Part shown: positions 28,699 to 38,097 of the stretch, one piece after another | Position numbering within the stretch: the first letter of the stretch is position 1 | Layout of the letters: each line of letters starts with the position of its first letter | Source of the DNA: Caryophanon tenue | GTDB taxonomy: Bacteria; Bacillota; Bacilli; Bacillales_A; Planococcaceae | NCBI RefSeq assembly: GCF_001700315.1 | Contig: NZ_MASJ01000041.1 | Span: 1-62,806, forward strand | Length of the DNA stretch: 62,806 bases | Direction: 5' to 3' | Notes under the pieces: generated by a model | Told to the model about the DNA's origin: nothing | The model's database searches: none | What the model saw: the letters and a program-made list of their open reading frames with translations, nothing else | Position numbers and translations under genes: made by a program

Positions 28699-31600
28699 TG
28701 ACTAAGCATTTGATTGAACAGCAGCTTGAGAAGCGTATTTTAATTTTAGATGGCGCAATGGGGACAATGCTGCAAAATGAAAACTTAACGCCGGAAGATT
28801 TCGGTGGCGAAGAACTTGATGGCTGTAACGAAAACCTATTATTGACGCGTCCAGATGTGTTAGAAAAAATTCACCGTCAATATTTAGAAGCCGGTACAGA
28901 TATTATTTGTACAAACACATTTGGTGCAACACCACTTGTATTAAACGAATATGATTTAGGGCATTTAGCAGACGAAATTAATACAGCAGGTGTCGAAATT
29001 GCACGTAAAGCAGTAGATGAATTTTCGACACCAGAATGGCCACGCTTTGTTGCAGGCGCAATGGGTCCAACAACGAAAACATTGTCGGTAACAGGTGGTA
29101 TTACATTTGATGAGCTTGTTGAAAACTTTTATGTACAAGCGCGTGCGTTAATTAAAGCAGGCGCAGACTTATTATTACTCGAAACATCACAAGATATGCT
29201 GAATGTAAAGGCTGGTACACTAGGTGTAAAACAAGCCTTTGATGAGCTAGGGATTGAGCTACCTGTAATGATTTCTGGAACGATTGAACCAATGGGAACA
29301 ACGCTTGCAGGGCAAACAATTGACGCGTTTTATATTTCAATCGAACATATTCAGCCGTTATCCGTTGGGTTAAACTGTGCGACAGGTCCAGAGTTTATGA
29401 CAGACCACATTCGTTCATTATCGGAGCTAGCAACGAGCTATGTTAGCTGTTACCCAAATGCTGGTTTACCGGATGAGGAAGGATGCTACCACGAAACACC
29501 AGATTCATTATCGAAAAAGTTACGTGGCTTTGCTGAAAAGGGCTGGTTAAACATTATTGGTGGGTGCTGTGGTACGACACCTGCACATATTACAGCGATT
29601 CGTGAAGCGGTAGATGGTTTTACCCCACGTAAACGTCCAGAAAAAACACATGGCCACGCAGTATCTGGTATCGAGCCTTTATTATATGATGATACGATGC
29701 GTCCATTATTTATTGGTGAGCGTACGAACGTTATCGGCTCACGTAAATTTAAAAATTTAATTATTGATGGTAAGTTTGAAGAAGCAGCAGAGATCGCGCG
29801 TGCTCAAGTAAAAAGTGGTGCGCACGTTATTGATATTTGTTTAGCAAACCCAGACCGCGACGAGCTAGAAGATATGAAGCAGTTCATGCAAGAAGTCGTG
29901 AAAAAAGTAAAAGTGCCACTTGTGATTGACTCAACGGATGAAAAAGTAATCGAGGAGTCATTAAAATTCTCTCAAGGGAAAGCGATTATTAACTCGATTA
30001 ACTTAGAGGACGGCGAAGAGCGCTTTGATGCGGTAATGCCACTTGTCAAAAAGTACGGTGCGGCAGTTGTTGTCGGGACGATTGATGAAGTCGGCATGGG
30101 TGTTACGCGTGAGAAAAAGCTAGAGGTAGCAGAGCGTTCATATAAATTGTTAACGGAAAAATGGGGCTTAGCACCAGAGGATATTATTTTTGACCCACTT
30201 GTATTCCCAGTTGGTACAGGGGATGAGCAATATATCGGTTCTGCAGAAGAAACGATTGAAGGTATCCGTCTTATTAAACAAAAGCTACCAGGTGTATTAA
30301 CCGTGCTAGGTGTAAGTAACGTATCATTCGGTTTACCACCTGTTGGACGTGAAGTGTTAAATGCGGTGTATTTATACCACTGTACGCAAGCGGGCTTAGA
30401 CTACGCTATCGTAAATACCGAAAAGCTTGAGCGTTATGCATCGATTCCAGAGCAAGAAATTCAGCTAGCGAATGATTTAATCTTTAATACAAATGATCAA
30501 ACATTGGCGGTGTTTACAGACTTCTACCGTGACAAAAAGAAAGAAAAGACGGAAGATGACATTCCAAAAACGGTGCCAGAACGTTTAGCGTACTATATTT
30601 TAGAAGGTACGAAGGAAGGTTTGATTCCAGATTTAGATGCGGCGCTTGAAATATACGACACGCCACTGGATGTTATTAATGGGCCATTAATGGCCGGGAT
30701 GGCGGAAGTTGGTCGCTTATTCAATGACAATCAATTAATCGTAGCGGAAGTACTGCAATCAGCAGGGGTTATGAAAGCAGCAGTAGCCCATTTAGAAAGC
30801 TTTATGGAAAAAGACGAAGAGTCTGCCGGTAAAGGAAAAATGGTACTTGCGACTGTAAAAGGTGACGTACATGATATCGGTAAAAACTTAGTGGATATTA
30901 TTATGAGTAATAACGGTTACCGTGTTGTTGATTTAGGCATTAAAGTAACACCAGCAGAGTTAATTGAAGCGATTCGTAAAGAGAAACCAGACATCATTGG
31001 TTTGTCAGGGCTACTTGTAAAATCAGCACAGCAAATGGTCATTACAGCACAAGACTTTAAAGAAGCCGGCATTGATGTGCCAATTATTGTAGGTGGCGCT
31101 GCATTATCACGTCGCTTTACCGAAACAAAAATTGCACCGAACTATGACGGTCCAGTGATGTATGCAAAAGATGCAATGGCGGGCTTAGAAACGATTAACC
31201 GTTTAGTAGACGATGCCGAGCGTCCAGCATTATTACAAGAGCTAAAAGATGCACAAGAAAAACGTGCTGAGTCTGATGCGAAACGTGCCGAGCGTCCGGT
31301 AGCAATAATGGAACGTCCAGTACGTACTGTAACGGATGCGCAAGTATTTGTGCCAAAAGATTTACGTCGTCACATTACACGCGAATACTCGGTTGCTCAC
31401 TTACAGCCGTACGTGAACATGCGTACATTAATTGGACATCACCTAGGTTTGAAAGGTAATTTAGACGAGCTATTAAAAGCAAATGACCCACGTGCCGTTC
31501 AATTAACGGAACTAACAAAGGGCTACTTACAATCAGAATTATTAAAGCCATCAAGTATTTATCGCTTCTTCCCAGCGCAATCAGACGGTAATGATGTCGT

Positions 31601-32126
31601 GATTTATGACCCAGAAAATCCTGGTGTTGAAATCGAACGTTTCACATTCCCTCGTCAACAAAAAGCACCTTTCTTATGTTTAGCAGACTTCCTGCGTTCA
31701 AAAGAAAGTGGTGAGATGGATTACGTTGCATTAATGGTTGTTACTGCCGGTCACGGTGTACGCGCAGAAGCAACGCGTTTAAAAGAAGAAGGCAAGTTTT
31801 TAGAAAGCCATGCGATTCAAGCGACAGCGCTTGAATTAGCAGAAGGATTTGCTGAGCGTATTCACCAAGAAATTCGCGACCAATGGGGCTTCCCAGATGC
31901 GACAGATTTCACAATGCGTGACCGCTTCGCAGCGAAATATCAAGGCCAGCGTTTCTCATTCGGTTACCCAGCGTGTCCGAATTTAGAAGACCAAGCCAAA
32001 TTATTTAAACTGATTCAGCCAGAAGATATTGGCGTGAACTTAACAGAAGGCTTTATGATGGAGCCAGAAGCAAGTGTAACTGCGATTGTGTTTGCACATC
32101 CAGATGCTCGATACTTTAATGTGTAA
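28698..32126 (+). CDS. metH: cobalamin-dependent methionine synthase MetH
   Basis: MetH transfers the methyl of 5-methyl-THF to homocysteine through cobalamin. The 1142-residue protein has all four modules: homocysteine domain (DGAMGTMLQNENL, IIGGCCGTTPAH); pterin domain (FIGERTNVIGSRKFK, KVPLVIDSTD); B12 domain with cap (MAGMAEVG) and the cobalt-ligand motif DVHDIGKNLV near residue 720; and the C-terminal SAM-dependent reactivation domain (VPKDLRRHITREY, GYPACPNLEDQ). It lies behind the YitJ-like gene in the same riboswitch operon, so the organism appears to need or import B12. It overlaps the upstream gene by one base. Confidence 0.97.
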   Translation: MTKHLIEQQLEKRILILDGAMGTMLQNENLTPEDFGGEELDGCNENLLLTRPDVLEKIHRQYLEAGTDIICTNTFGATPLVLNEYDLGHLADEINTAGVEIARKAVDEFSTPEWPRFVAGAMGPTTKTLSVTGGITFDELVENFYVQARALIKAGADLLLLETSQDMLNVKAGTLGVKQAFDELGIELPVMISGTIEPMGTTLAGQTIDAFYISIEHIQPLSVGLNCATGPEFMTDHIRSLSELATSYVSCYPNAGLPDEEGCYHETPDSLSKKLRGFAEKGWLNIIGGCCGTTPAHITAIREAVDGFTPRKRPEKTHGHAVSGIEPLLYDDTMRPLFIGERTNVIGSRKFKNLIIDGKFEEAAEIARAQVKSGAHVIDICLANPDRDELEDMKQFMQEVVKKVKVPLVIDSTDEKVIEESLKFSQGKAIINSINLEDGEERFDAVMPLVKKYGAAVVVGTIDEVGMGVTREKKLEVAERSYKLLTEKWGLAPEDIIFDPLVFPVGTGDEQYIGSAEETIEGIRLIKQKLPGVLTVLGVSNVSFGLPPVGREVLNAVYLYHCTQAGLDYAIVNTEKLERYASIPEQEIQLANDLIFNTNDQTLAVFTDFYRDKKKEKTEDDIPKTVPERLAYYILEGTKEGLIPDLDAALEIYDTPLDVINGPLMAGMAEVGRLFNDNQLIVAEVLQSAGVMKAAVAHLESFMEKDEESAGKGKMVLATVKGDVHDIGKNLVDIIMSNNGYRVVDLGIKVTPAELIEAIRKEKPDIIGLSGLLVKSAQQMVITAQDFKEAGIDVPIIVGGAALSRRFTETKIAPNYDGPVMYAKDAMAGLETINRLVDDAERPALLQELKDAQEKRAESDAKRAERPVAIMERPVRTVTDAQVFVPKDLRRHITREYSVAHLQPYVNMRTLIGHHLGLKGNLDELLKANDPRAVQLTELTKGYLQSELLKPSSIYRFFPAQSDGNDVVIYDPENPGVEIERFTFPRQQKAPFLCLADFLRSKESGEMDYVALMVVTAGHGVRAEATRLKEEGKFLESHAIQATALELAEGFAERIHQEIRDQWGFPDATDFTMRDRFAAKYQGQRFSFGYPACPNLEDQAKLFKLIQPEDIGVNLTEGFMMEPEASVTAIVFAHPDARYFNV

Positions 32127-32130
32127 TTCA

Positions 32131-32165
32131 AAAAAACTGCTGTAAATTACAGCAGTTTTTTTGTG
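32131..32165 (+). terminator. terminator of the methionine operon
   Basis: ACTGCTGTAA / TTACAGCAGT, preceded by A-run and followed by T7, four bases after the metH stop. Confidence 0.93.
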
Positions 32166-32263
32166 TGTAATAAGTTATAATTTAACAAAAGAATCTATAT
32201 TATGACATATTGTTTGTGGGTCAGCGTATAGTTCTATTACAACATGACAAAGGGGATACGTAC

Positions 32264-34855
32264 ATGAAAAAATTTGCTAGTCTCACTGTAGCAAGCGCCG
32301 CCATTATTGTTGGTGCAACATCAGCAGACGCACAAGTATTCGAGCAACAAAAATGGGTTATTCAGTTTAATGAGCCACCATCAGCATCGGACTTACAAAG
32401 CATTAGTGCCGTTATTGAAAAGAAGTCATCGCATACCGTTACCATCCCCAAAGCCAATGTATCTACAGAACAGTTAAAGGAACTACGTCAAAATCCCAAT
32501 GTGCGCTTTATTGAAACCGTAAGACAGCGCCAAGCATTTGGATTAGAAGATTCACAAACAATGTGGGATTATACAGCACTTGGGCTGGATAAGTTTACAC
32601 CTACAGCTGATTTAGAAGAAGTCGTTGTAGCGGTCATTGATACAGGTGTAGACGCTACACACCCGTACTTAGAAGGAAAAGTATTAGAAGGCTACGATGA
32701 AGTGTTTGAAGAGTCAGGTGGCGATGATTATCATGGTCACGGAACACACGTAGCTGGTATTGTCGCGCGTGCAACAGAAGGATATCCGGTGAAAATTTTA
32801 CCAATCCGAGTGTTAAATGATGAGGGCTTTGGTGAGTCCGATGATATCGCTGCTGGGATTCGTCGAGCTGCTGATGAAGGTGCAGACATTATCAACTTAA
32901 GCTTAGGTGGCTTTATTAAAACACAAATAGAAAAGGAAGCGATTCAATACGCGCTTGATAAAGATGTGATGGTCGTTGTTGCTGCTGGGAATGAAACGAT
33001 GGACGCACGTGCAGTTTACCCAGCAAGTGAAGAAAATGTGTTAACGATTGGTGCTGTTGATGAACATAACGAGTTAGCATGGTTTTCAAACTACGGACCA
33101 GTTGTCGATGTCGTTGCGCCAGGGCTAGATATTTTAAGTACAGTCCCTCCCGAGTTAGATTATGATGATGAGCAAGATGGCTATTTAGTCGATTCAGGTA
33201 CATCGATGGCAACACCATTTACAGCAGGTACATTAGCGGTTATGCGCGCAGTCTACCCAACATTATCGACAACAACGCTAGAAGTATTATTAAAAGACCA
33301 CGCACTTGATTTAGGTGACGTAGGATTTGATAAAACATTTGGCTTCGGTCACACATATATCGGTGATTTTGACGCGACAAAGCAAGCCGCCATTATTCAA
33401 ATAACCGTTGTTAATAAAGAAGCGCCCGTGTTAACCGTAGCTGTTTCAAATATCGACGCAGGAACAGGTATTATAACGGTTGGCGACGAAACGTATACAT
33501 TTGATATTATTGAAGGACAACAACAATACGATATTGAATTATCACCAGTAGCAGAAGCATTTACAGCTGAGCTAGTAATTAAAAATGCCCAAAATATTAA
33601 TGTTATTTCTACAGAGCAAACAGTTGATCTTGAGCCGGAGCCATATACATTCTTTATTGAAAATGAACAAGGTCAAACACCAGTTATACCTATCATTAGC
33701 ATCCTCGGCAAAAAAGATGGCAATTTATTTATGATCTCTGAGCAGTATGTTGAGGGATATGAGGATGGCCATGAAATGACGGTATTAGAGCCAGACAAAT
33801 ATGAGGAGATATATGTAGCGGTTCAAGCCGATAATGCGTATTATATTCGCCCACTGACAGAAAAGGTCATGACGTTTACAGCTGAAAATCTTGTTCCAGT
33901 AGTCGTAAAGGACAGTTATATAGCGCTGGCAGAAGAGCCACACTACCCACTTTTAGAATTGTTCCGACAGGTTGATGGGGTGCCAATCTCTGCACCAATT
34001 AATTTTTACGGAGATAGTACACAGTTATTTATCGAGGCAGGGGACTATCATTTCATTTCGACGCACACTAGCAGTAACCCACTTTACAACGGATTACTTG
34101 TAAAGAATAAGGTCACGATTGATAAAACGTATGCAGATGAATTAGAAAAAATCACAGTAGATATGGGTGACCATGCGGAAATGCTAACAACAGTCGTAGT
34201 CGATGAGGTGACGAAGCGATTCGATGAGGAAGAAGGACAATGGTATGACAGTTATATACACATTAAAGATTTAGCAACCGGTTCTGGTGTCTCGGGATCT
34301 ACTTTCGATGAAGAATATAACTTAATGAAAGAGTCCAATATTATGTTAACAAAAGGTACGTATTTAATGAGGTACACAACGATGAATGTATTAACAGGTG
34401 ACGAGCAAATATTTGAAGAAGAAGTAACCGTTGAGGGCAATACAACGTTCACATTTGTTGGGGAAATATCTGACGATGTCCACGATGTTCGTTTAATTAG
34501 CGAGCCACTTGAAACAGCACCACTTTTAACAACACCAGGTATTGCGGATAAAGAATGGTCTTTATTTAACTTAGCAAATGTGAATCCAGTATATGCAGTA
34601 CATCCTTGGCAAGTCACATTATCAAAGCCAATTAAACGTTCAACGGTGAAACCAAATATTCAAATCATCAATGCATATGGTATGCCGATTGATGTCAATA
34701 CGCGTCTTACCAATGCAGATAATACGATTTTAATTTTACCGAAGCAGCAATATTTACCACAGCAACCGTACACATTATTAATTGATGAAGGATTAGAATC
34801 TGTGGATGGCGAGTTAATTTATGAGCCAGTGAAAGTGGAATTTACAGCACGATAA
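32264..34855 (+). CDS. secreted subtilisin-family (S8) protease with long C-terminal part
   Basis: This 863-residue exported serine protease has a signal peptide (KKFASLTVASAAIIVGATSADA), an inhibitor-type pro-region (KWVIQFNEPP to NPNVRFIETV), and a subtilase domain with the full triad: VAVIDTGVDA (Asp), HGHGTHVAG (His) and DSGTSMATPF (Ser). From about residue 375 follow some 480 residues of beta-rich repeats of unknown type. They end in a segment (WQVTLSKPIKRSTVKPNIQI...YEPVKVEFTAR) like bacterial Ig-like (SbsA) domains. ATG 32264 follows AAAGGGG. No SLH or LPxTG anchor is seen. It is likely a PrsA client. Confidence 0.92.
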   Translation: MKKFASLTVASAAIIVGATSADAQVFEQQKWVIQFNEPPSASDLQSISAVIEKKSSHTVTIPKANVSTEQLKELRQNPNVRFIETVRQRQAFGLEDSQTMWDYTALGLDKFTPTADLEEVVVAVIDTGVDATHPYLEGKVLEGYDEVFEESGGDDYHGHGTHVAGIVARATEGYPVKILPIRVLNDEGFGESDDIAAGIRRAADEGADIINLSLGGFIKTQIEKEAIQYALDKDVMVVVAAGNETMDARAVYPASEENVLTIGAVDEHNELAWFSNYGPVVDVVAPGLDILSTVPPELDYDDEQDGYLVDSGTSMATPFTAGTLAVMRAVYPTLSTTTLEVLLKDHALDLGDVGFDKTFGFGHTYIGDFDATKQAAIIQITVVNKEAPVLTVAVSNIDAGTGIITVGDETYTFDIIEGQQQYDIELSPVAEAFTAELVIKNAQNINVISTEQTVDLEPEPYTFFIENEQGQTPVIPIISILGKKDGNLFMISEQYVEGYEDGHEMTVLEPDKYEEIYVAVQADNAYYIRPLTEKVMTFTAENLVPVVVKDSYIALAEEPHYPLLELFRQVDGVPISAPINFYGDSTQLFIEAGDYHFISTHTSSNPLYNGLLVKNKVTIDKTYADELEKITVDMGDHAEMLTTVVVDEVTKRFDEEEGQWYDSYIHIKDLATGSGVSGSTFDEEYNLMKESNIMLTKGTYLMRYTTMNVLTGDEQIFEEEVTVEGNTTFTFVGEISDDVHDVRLISEPLETAPLLTTPGIADKEWSLFNLANVNPVYAVHPWQVTLSKPIKRSTVKPNIQIINAYGMPIDVNTRLTNADNTILILPKQQYLPQQPYTLLIDEGLESVDGELIYEPVKVEFTAR

Positions 34856-34862
34856 ATAGCAA

Positions 34863-35186
34863 AGAGATTGGGACAAAAGGAAATATCCTTCAGCAACGAC
34901 AACTGCTGAAGGATATTTTTTTGCTTTTGGTGTTACGCCACATAGCGTACGCGTTTCGCAGGCATGGCTTGAGGCACACACGATGTTTGTCATATCTGCC
35001 TTGCCACACGACGTGGCGTTGTTGGCAGATGTTCCTCTTTTAAAAGCTCATGCTCCTGCGGTACCTCATCGCAGAAAAATGTTGCTTGTCCTGCTGAAGT
35101 CGCCGCTTGTGTCGGGACACACCCGTAAATTTTGATCATCTCCATACACGTATTTTCATCAGAAATAGGGTGTTGTCCCAATCTCT
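34863..35186. repeat. 324-base terminal-inverted-repeat element
   Basis: The ends are a perfect 14-bp inverted repeat, AGAGATTGGGACAA / TTGTCCCAATCTCT. Next to the left end is a terminator-like hairpin (AAATATCCTTCAGCA / TGCTGAAGGATATTT, then T-run). The element begins eight bases after the subtilase stop. It encodes no transposase. A 63-codon frame on the minus strand (start TTG inside the inverted repeat, MGQHPISDENTC...) is open but unproven. No target duplication was seen. A shorter relative lies at 11709-11818. Confidence 0.75.
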
Positions 35187-35351
35187 TTTAATTTGGATTG
35201 AATAAAATAATGCCAGCTACATTCATATTAAAAAAATAGCGCGTCATACGTTGAAATTTGTAAAAAGGGGAATAGTCCATTACAATGAATAAAAATAGTT
35301 GGAATTATCCGTCAATTAAGGCGCGATGTACGGAGAAGGTGGTCATAACAT

Positions 35352-36524
35352 ATGTTAAAGGAAGCGATTTATGCGAAGGAGCAGGAAATGCTCCAATTAT
35401 TAGAGCGTATGGTCAATCAAGACTCAGGAAGCAAATATAAAAAGGGTGTCGATGCAATTGGACATATGCTACGCCAAAAATACGAAAAATTAGGTTTTAT
35501 TGTGGATGTCGTGAATGAAGTAGAAGTCGGCAATCATTTAATTATTCGTCATAAAGAAACGGTGCGTCCACGTATTGTTATCGTTGGACATATGGACACT
35601 GTATTTCCAGTCGGCACAGCGCAGGACCGTCCTTTTACGATTAAAGGATCACGTGCATACGGCCCAGGTGTCATTGATATGAAAGCAAGCCAAGTGGCAT
35701 TATTTACAGCGCTTTCTACATTGGTAGAGCTTGGCGATAAGGAAAGTTACACAAATGTGCATATCATCTTAAATAGTGATGAAGAAATTGGCTCACATCG
35801 TTCAAAAATTGTCATTGAAAATGTAGCATTAGGAAAAGATTATGCACTTATTTTAGAACCCGCTCGCGACAACGGAGCTCTCGTTTCTGCACGTCGAGGT
35901 GGAGGTACATATATACTACGCGTGTACGGGAAGGCTGCTCATTCAGGTATTGCCCCACAAGATGGCATTAGCGCAATTGAAGAAATTAGCTATAAAATTA
36001 TCGAGCTACAAAAGCTCAATAGTCAGCAAGAAGGTATGAACGTCAATGTCGGCTTAATTCGTGGAGGCGAAGCGGCGAATGTTGTGTCGCCGTATGCAGA
36101 AGCTTCGATTGATGTCCGTATTACACGTCCGGAACAAGGTGCAGAGATTGATAAAGCTATCCGAAAAATTTGTTCGAAGCCACATATTAAAGGAACGAAT
36201 ATTGAATTAGTCGGTGGTATCAACCGTTACCCAGTCGTGAAGAATGAAAAGACCCTCGATTTACTGACACATATTCAAGAGGTCGGTGCGGAGATTGGTG
36301 TACCGATTCAAGATGTGGCGACAGGCGGCGGGTCGGACGCTTCGTTTACATCAAGTGTCCATGTTGCGACAATCGATGGCTTAGGTCCAGTTGGTGGAGG
36401 TGCACATAGTGTCGATGAGTATTTAGAGCTGCCAACATTTACAGAGCGTACGTATTTGCTCGCAAAAGTGATTCAACGCTTAAGCCAAGTGCGCTTACAC
36501 CCAGATTTAGAGTATACGATTTAA
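35352..36524 (+). CDS. M20 family metallopeptidase
   Basis: This 390-residue cytoplasmic protein of the M20/M28 zinc peptidase clan is closest in appearance to glutamate carboxypeptidase (CPG2-like). Motifs are VGHMDTVFPVG (metal His-x-Asp), GPGVIDMKASQ (bridging Asp), NSDEEIGSHRS (catalytic Glu pair), a lid domain with AHSGIAPQDG, and the final metal His in GGGAHSVDEYLELP. All metal ligands are present, so it should be active. The natural substrate cannot be read from sequence. GAGAAGGTGG precedes ATG 35352. It is a single gene between two inverted-repeat elements. Confidence 0.9.
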   Translation: MLKEAIYAKEQEMLQLLERMVNQDSGSKYKKGVDAIGHMLRQKYEKLGFIVDVVNEVEVGNHLIIRHKETVRPRIVIVGHMDTVFPVGTAQDRPFTIKGSRAYGPGVIDMKASQVALFTALSTLVELGDKESYTNVHIILNSDEEIGSHRSKIVIENVALGKDYALILEPARDNGALVSARRGGGTYILRVYGKAAHSGIAPQDGISAIEEISYKIIELQKLNSQQEGMNVNVGLIRGGEAANVVSPYAEASIDVRITRPEQGAEIDKAIRKICSKPHIKGTNIELVGGINRYPVVKNEKTLDLLTHIQEVGAEIGVPIQDVATGGGSDASFTSSVHVATIDGLGPVGGGAHSVDEYLELPTFTERTYLLAKVIQRLSQVRLHPDLEYTI

Positions 36525-36547
36525 AAAATGAGTTTTGGACAACAGAA

Positions 36548-36781
36548 AGAGGCTGGGACAGAAGGGTAATTCAAATCAATCCCAACGATGTTCGATGATA
36601 AATAGTTGATACGTCGTCATTAAATGAAGAGCGGACTTCTAGCGGAACAGTACGAGCGAGAGACTACAGGCTCGAGCCGTACCGCAGAAAAGCCTGCTCG
36701 AAAATTTACGTCGACGAAAGCAGAAAAGTGTTAGGAGAAATGACGAGATTTCTCCTAACACTTTGTTTTGTCTCAGCCTCT
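36548..36781. repeat. 234-base terminal-inverted-repeat element, second family
   Basis: The ends AGAGGCTGGGACA and TGTCTCAGCCTCT match as inverted repeats at 12 of 13 positions, and resemble the ends of the element at 34863-35186. The interior differs from that element but matches 13640-13891 in inverse orientation. A hairpin (AAGTGTTAGGAGAAAT / ATTTCTCCTAACACTT) lies near the right end. It begins 24 bases after the M20 peptidase stop. Confidence 0.72.
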
Positions 36782-36825
36782 TGTTCTGTTCTAAGCAAAT
36801 AAATGCATTTATGAACAGTGATAAC

Positions 36826-36859
36826 TGTCATATAAAAACACTACACTTGTCATATGACA
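36826..36859 (+). promoter_or_regulatory. probable DesR operator upstream of des
   Basis: A perfect palindrome TGTCATATGACA (36848-36859) has a half-site TGTCATAT 22 bases upstream (36826-36833), on the same helical face. A -10-like TATGAT (36900-36905) with a poor -35 follows, as expected for an activator-dependent promoter. DesR in B. subtilis binds similar TGTCAT repeats upstream of des. Confidence 0.65.
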
Positions 36860-36944
36860 TAGATGATAAATATCGCTACACGAATTTATTAAGAACTATT
36901 ATGATTAGGTCATAAGCAAACGGATAGAGGAGGAGAAATACATC

Positions 36945-37979
36945 ATGGCAGGCAAACAATATGCGGAGCAAATAAAAAAGCTACGTAAAGATGTTGCACC
37001 TTATGCGAAGTCAGATTTGCGTAAAAGTGTGCAACAAATTATTAATACGGTAGTGCCACTTATTTTAATTTGGGCAGCAGGCTATATCTTTTACGGTGTA
37101 TCACCGTGGATTTCTGTAGCATGTGCCGTAGTAGCGTCAGGATTTGTTGTACGCACATTTATTATTTTCCACGACTGTACACACGGTTCATTCTTTAAAA
37201 ACAAAAAAGCAAACGACACAATTGGTTTTATTACAGGGGTATTAACATCATTTCCATATGCGAAGTGGAAACGTGAACATACGATTCACCATGCAACAAG
37301 CTCAAACTTAGATAAGCGTGGTATTGGTGATATTGACATGTTAACAGTCGATGAATATATCGAGGCATCACCAATGAAACGTTTAGGCTATCGTTTTTAC
37401 CGCAATCCACTTGTGATGTTCGGATTAGGACCATTATTTTTAGTACTGATTGCGAATCGTGTTAACCGCTCAGATGCAAAGAAAAAAGAGCGTATGAACA
37501 CATACTTAACGAATTTAGTAGTCGTAGGCATTCTTGTATTATTAGGTGTAACAGTAGGCTGGTTACCAGTATTACTTGTGCATGGTATTACAATGTTTAT
37601 CGCAGGTGCATTAGGTATATGGTTATTCTACATCCAGCACACATATGAAGATTCTTACTTTGAACACGAGTCAGAGTGGGATTACGTAAAGGCAGCAGTA
37701 GAAGGAAGCTCTTACTACAAGTTACCAAAAGTGTTGCAATGGATTACAGGGAATATTGGTTATCACCATGTGCATCATTTGGCGCCACGTGTACCGAACT
37801 ACCATTTGGAAGAAGCGCATGAAGCAAACCCACCGCTACACCAAGCAACAACAATTACGTTAGCATCTAGTTTAGATTCACTACGTTATAAATTATACGA
37901 CCCAGAAAATAAACGCTTTGTTACGTTTAAAGAAGTTGGCGAACGTTTAAAACAGCGTCGTAATATCGCAAATATTTAA
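36945..37979 (+). CDS. des: membrane acyl-lipid desaturase Des
   Basis: Des introduces a double bond into acyl chains of existing membrane lipids, raising fluidity in the cold. The 344-residue membrane protein has the three histidine boxes that hold the di-iron site: HDCTHGSF, HTIHHATS and HHVHHLAP, with hydrophobic pairs before and between them. GAGGAGGAG precedes the ATG. It sits upstream of desK-desR, which regulate it in B. subtilis, and has its own promoter and terminator. Confidence 0.95.
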   Translation: MAGKQYAEQIKKLRKDVAPYAKSDLRKSVQQIINTVVPLILIWAAGYIFYGVSPWISVACAVVASGFVVRTFIIFHDCTHGSFFKNKKANDTIGFITGVLTSFPYAKWKREHTIHHATSSNLDKRGIGDIDMLTVDEYIEASPMKRLGYRFYRNPLVMFGLGPLFLVLIANRVNRSDAKKKERMNTYLTNLVVVGILVLLGVTVGWLPVLLVHGITMFIAGALGIWLFYIQHTYEDSYFEHESEWDYVKAAVEGSSYYKLPKVLQWITGNIGYHHVHHLAPRVPNYHLEEAHEANPPLHQATTITLASSLDSLRYKLYDPENKRFVTFKEVGERLKQRRNIANI

Positions 37980-37984
37980 CAACC

Positions 37985-38019
37985 AAAAGCTTTCCGAACG
38001 AATTTATCGGAAAGCTTTT
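37985..38019 (+). terminator. terminator of des
   Basis: AAAAGCTTTCCGA / TCGGAAAGCTTTT with a 9-nt loop. Confidence 0.9.
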
Positions 38020-38097
38020 ATTATGAAGTAGAGTTTATAACAGACGTACGTAATAAAATTTCGCTATAATAGTAGAAAAAGTGTGAAAGAGGCTATT

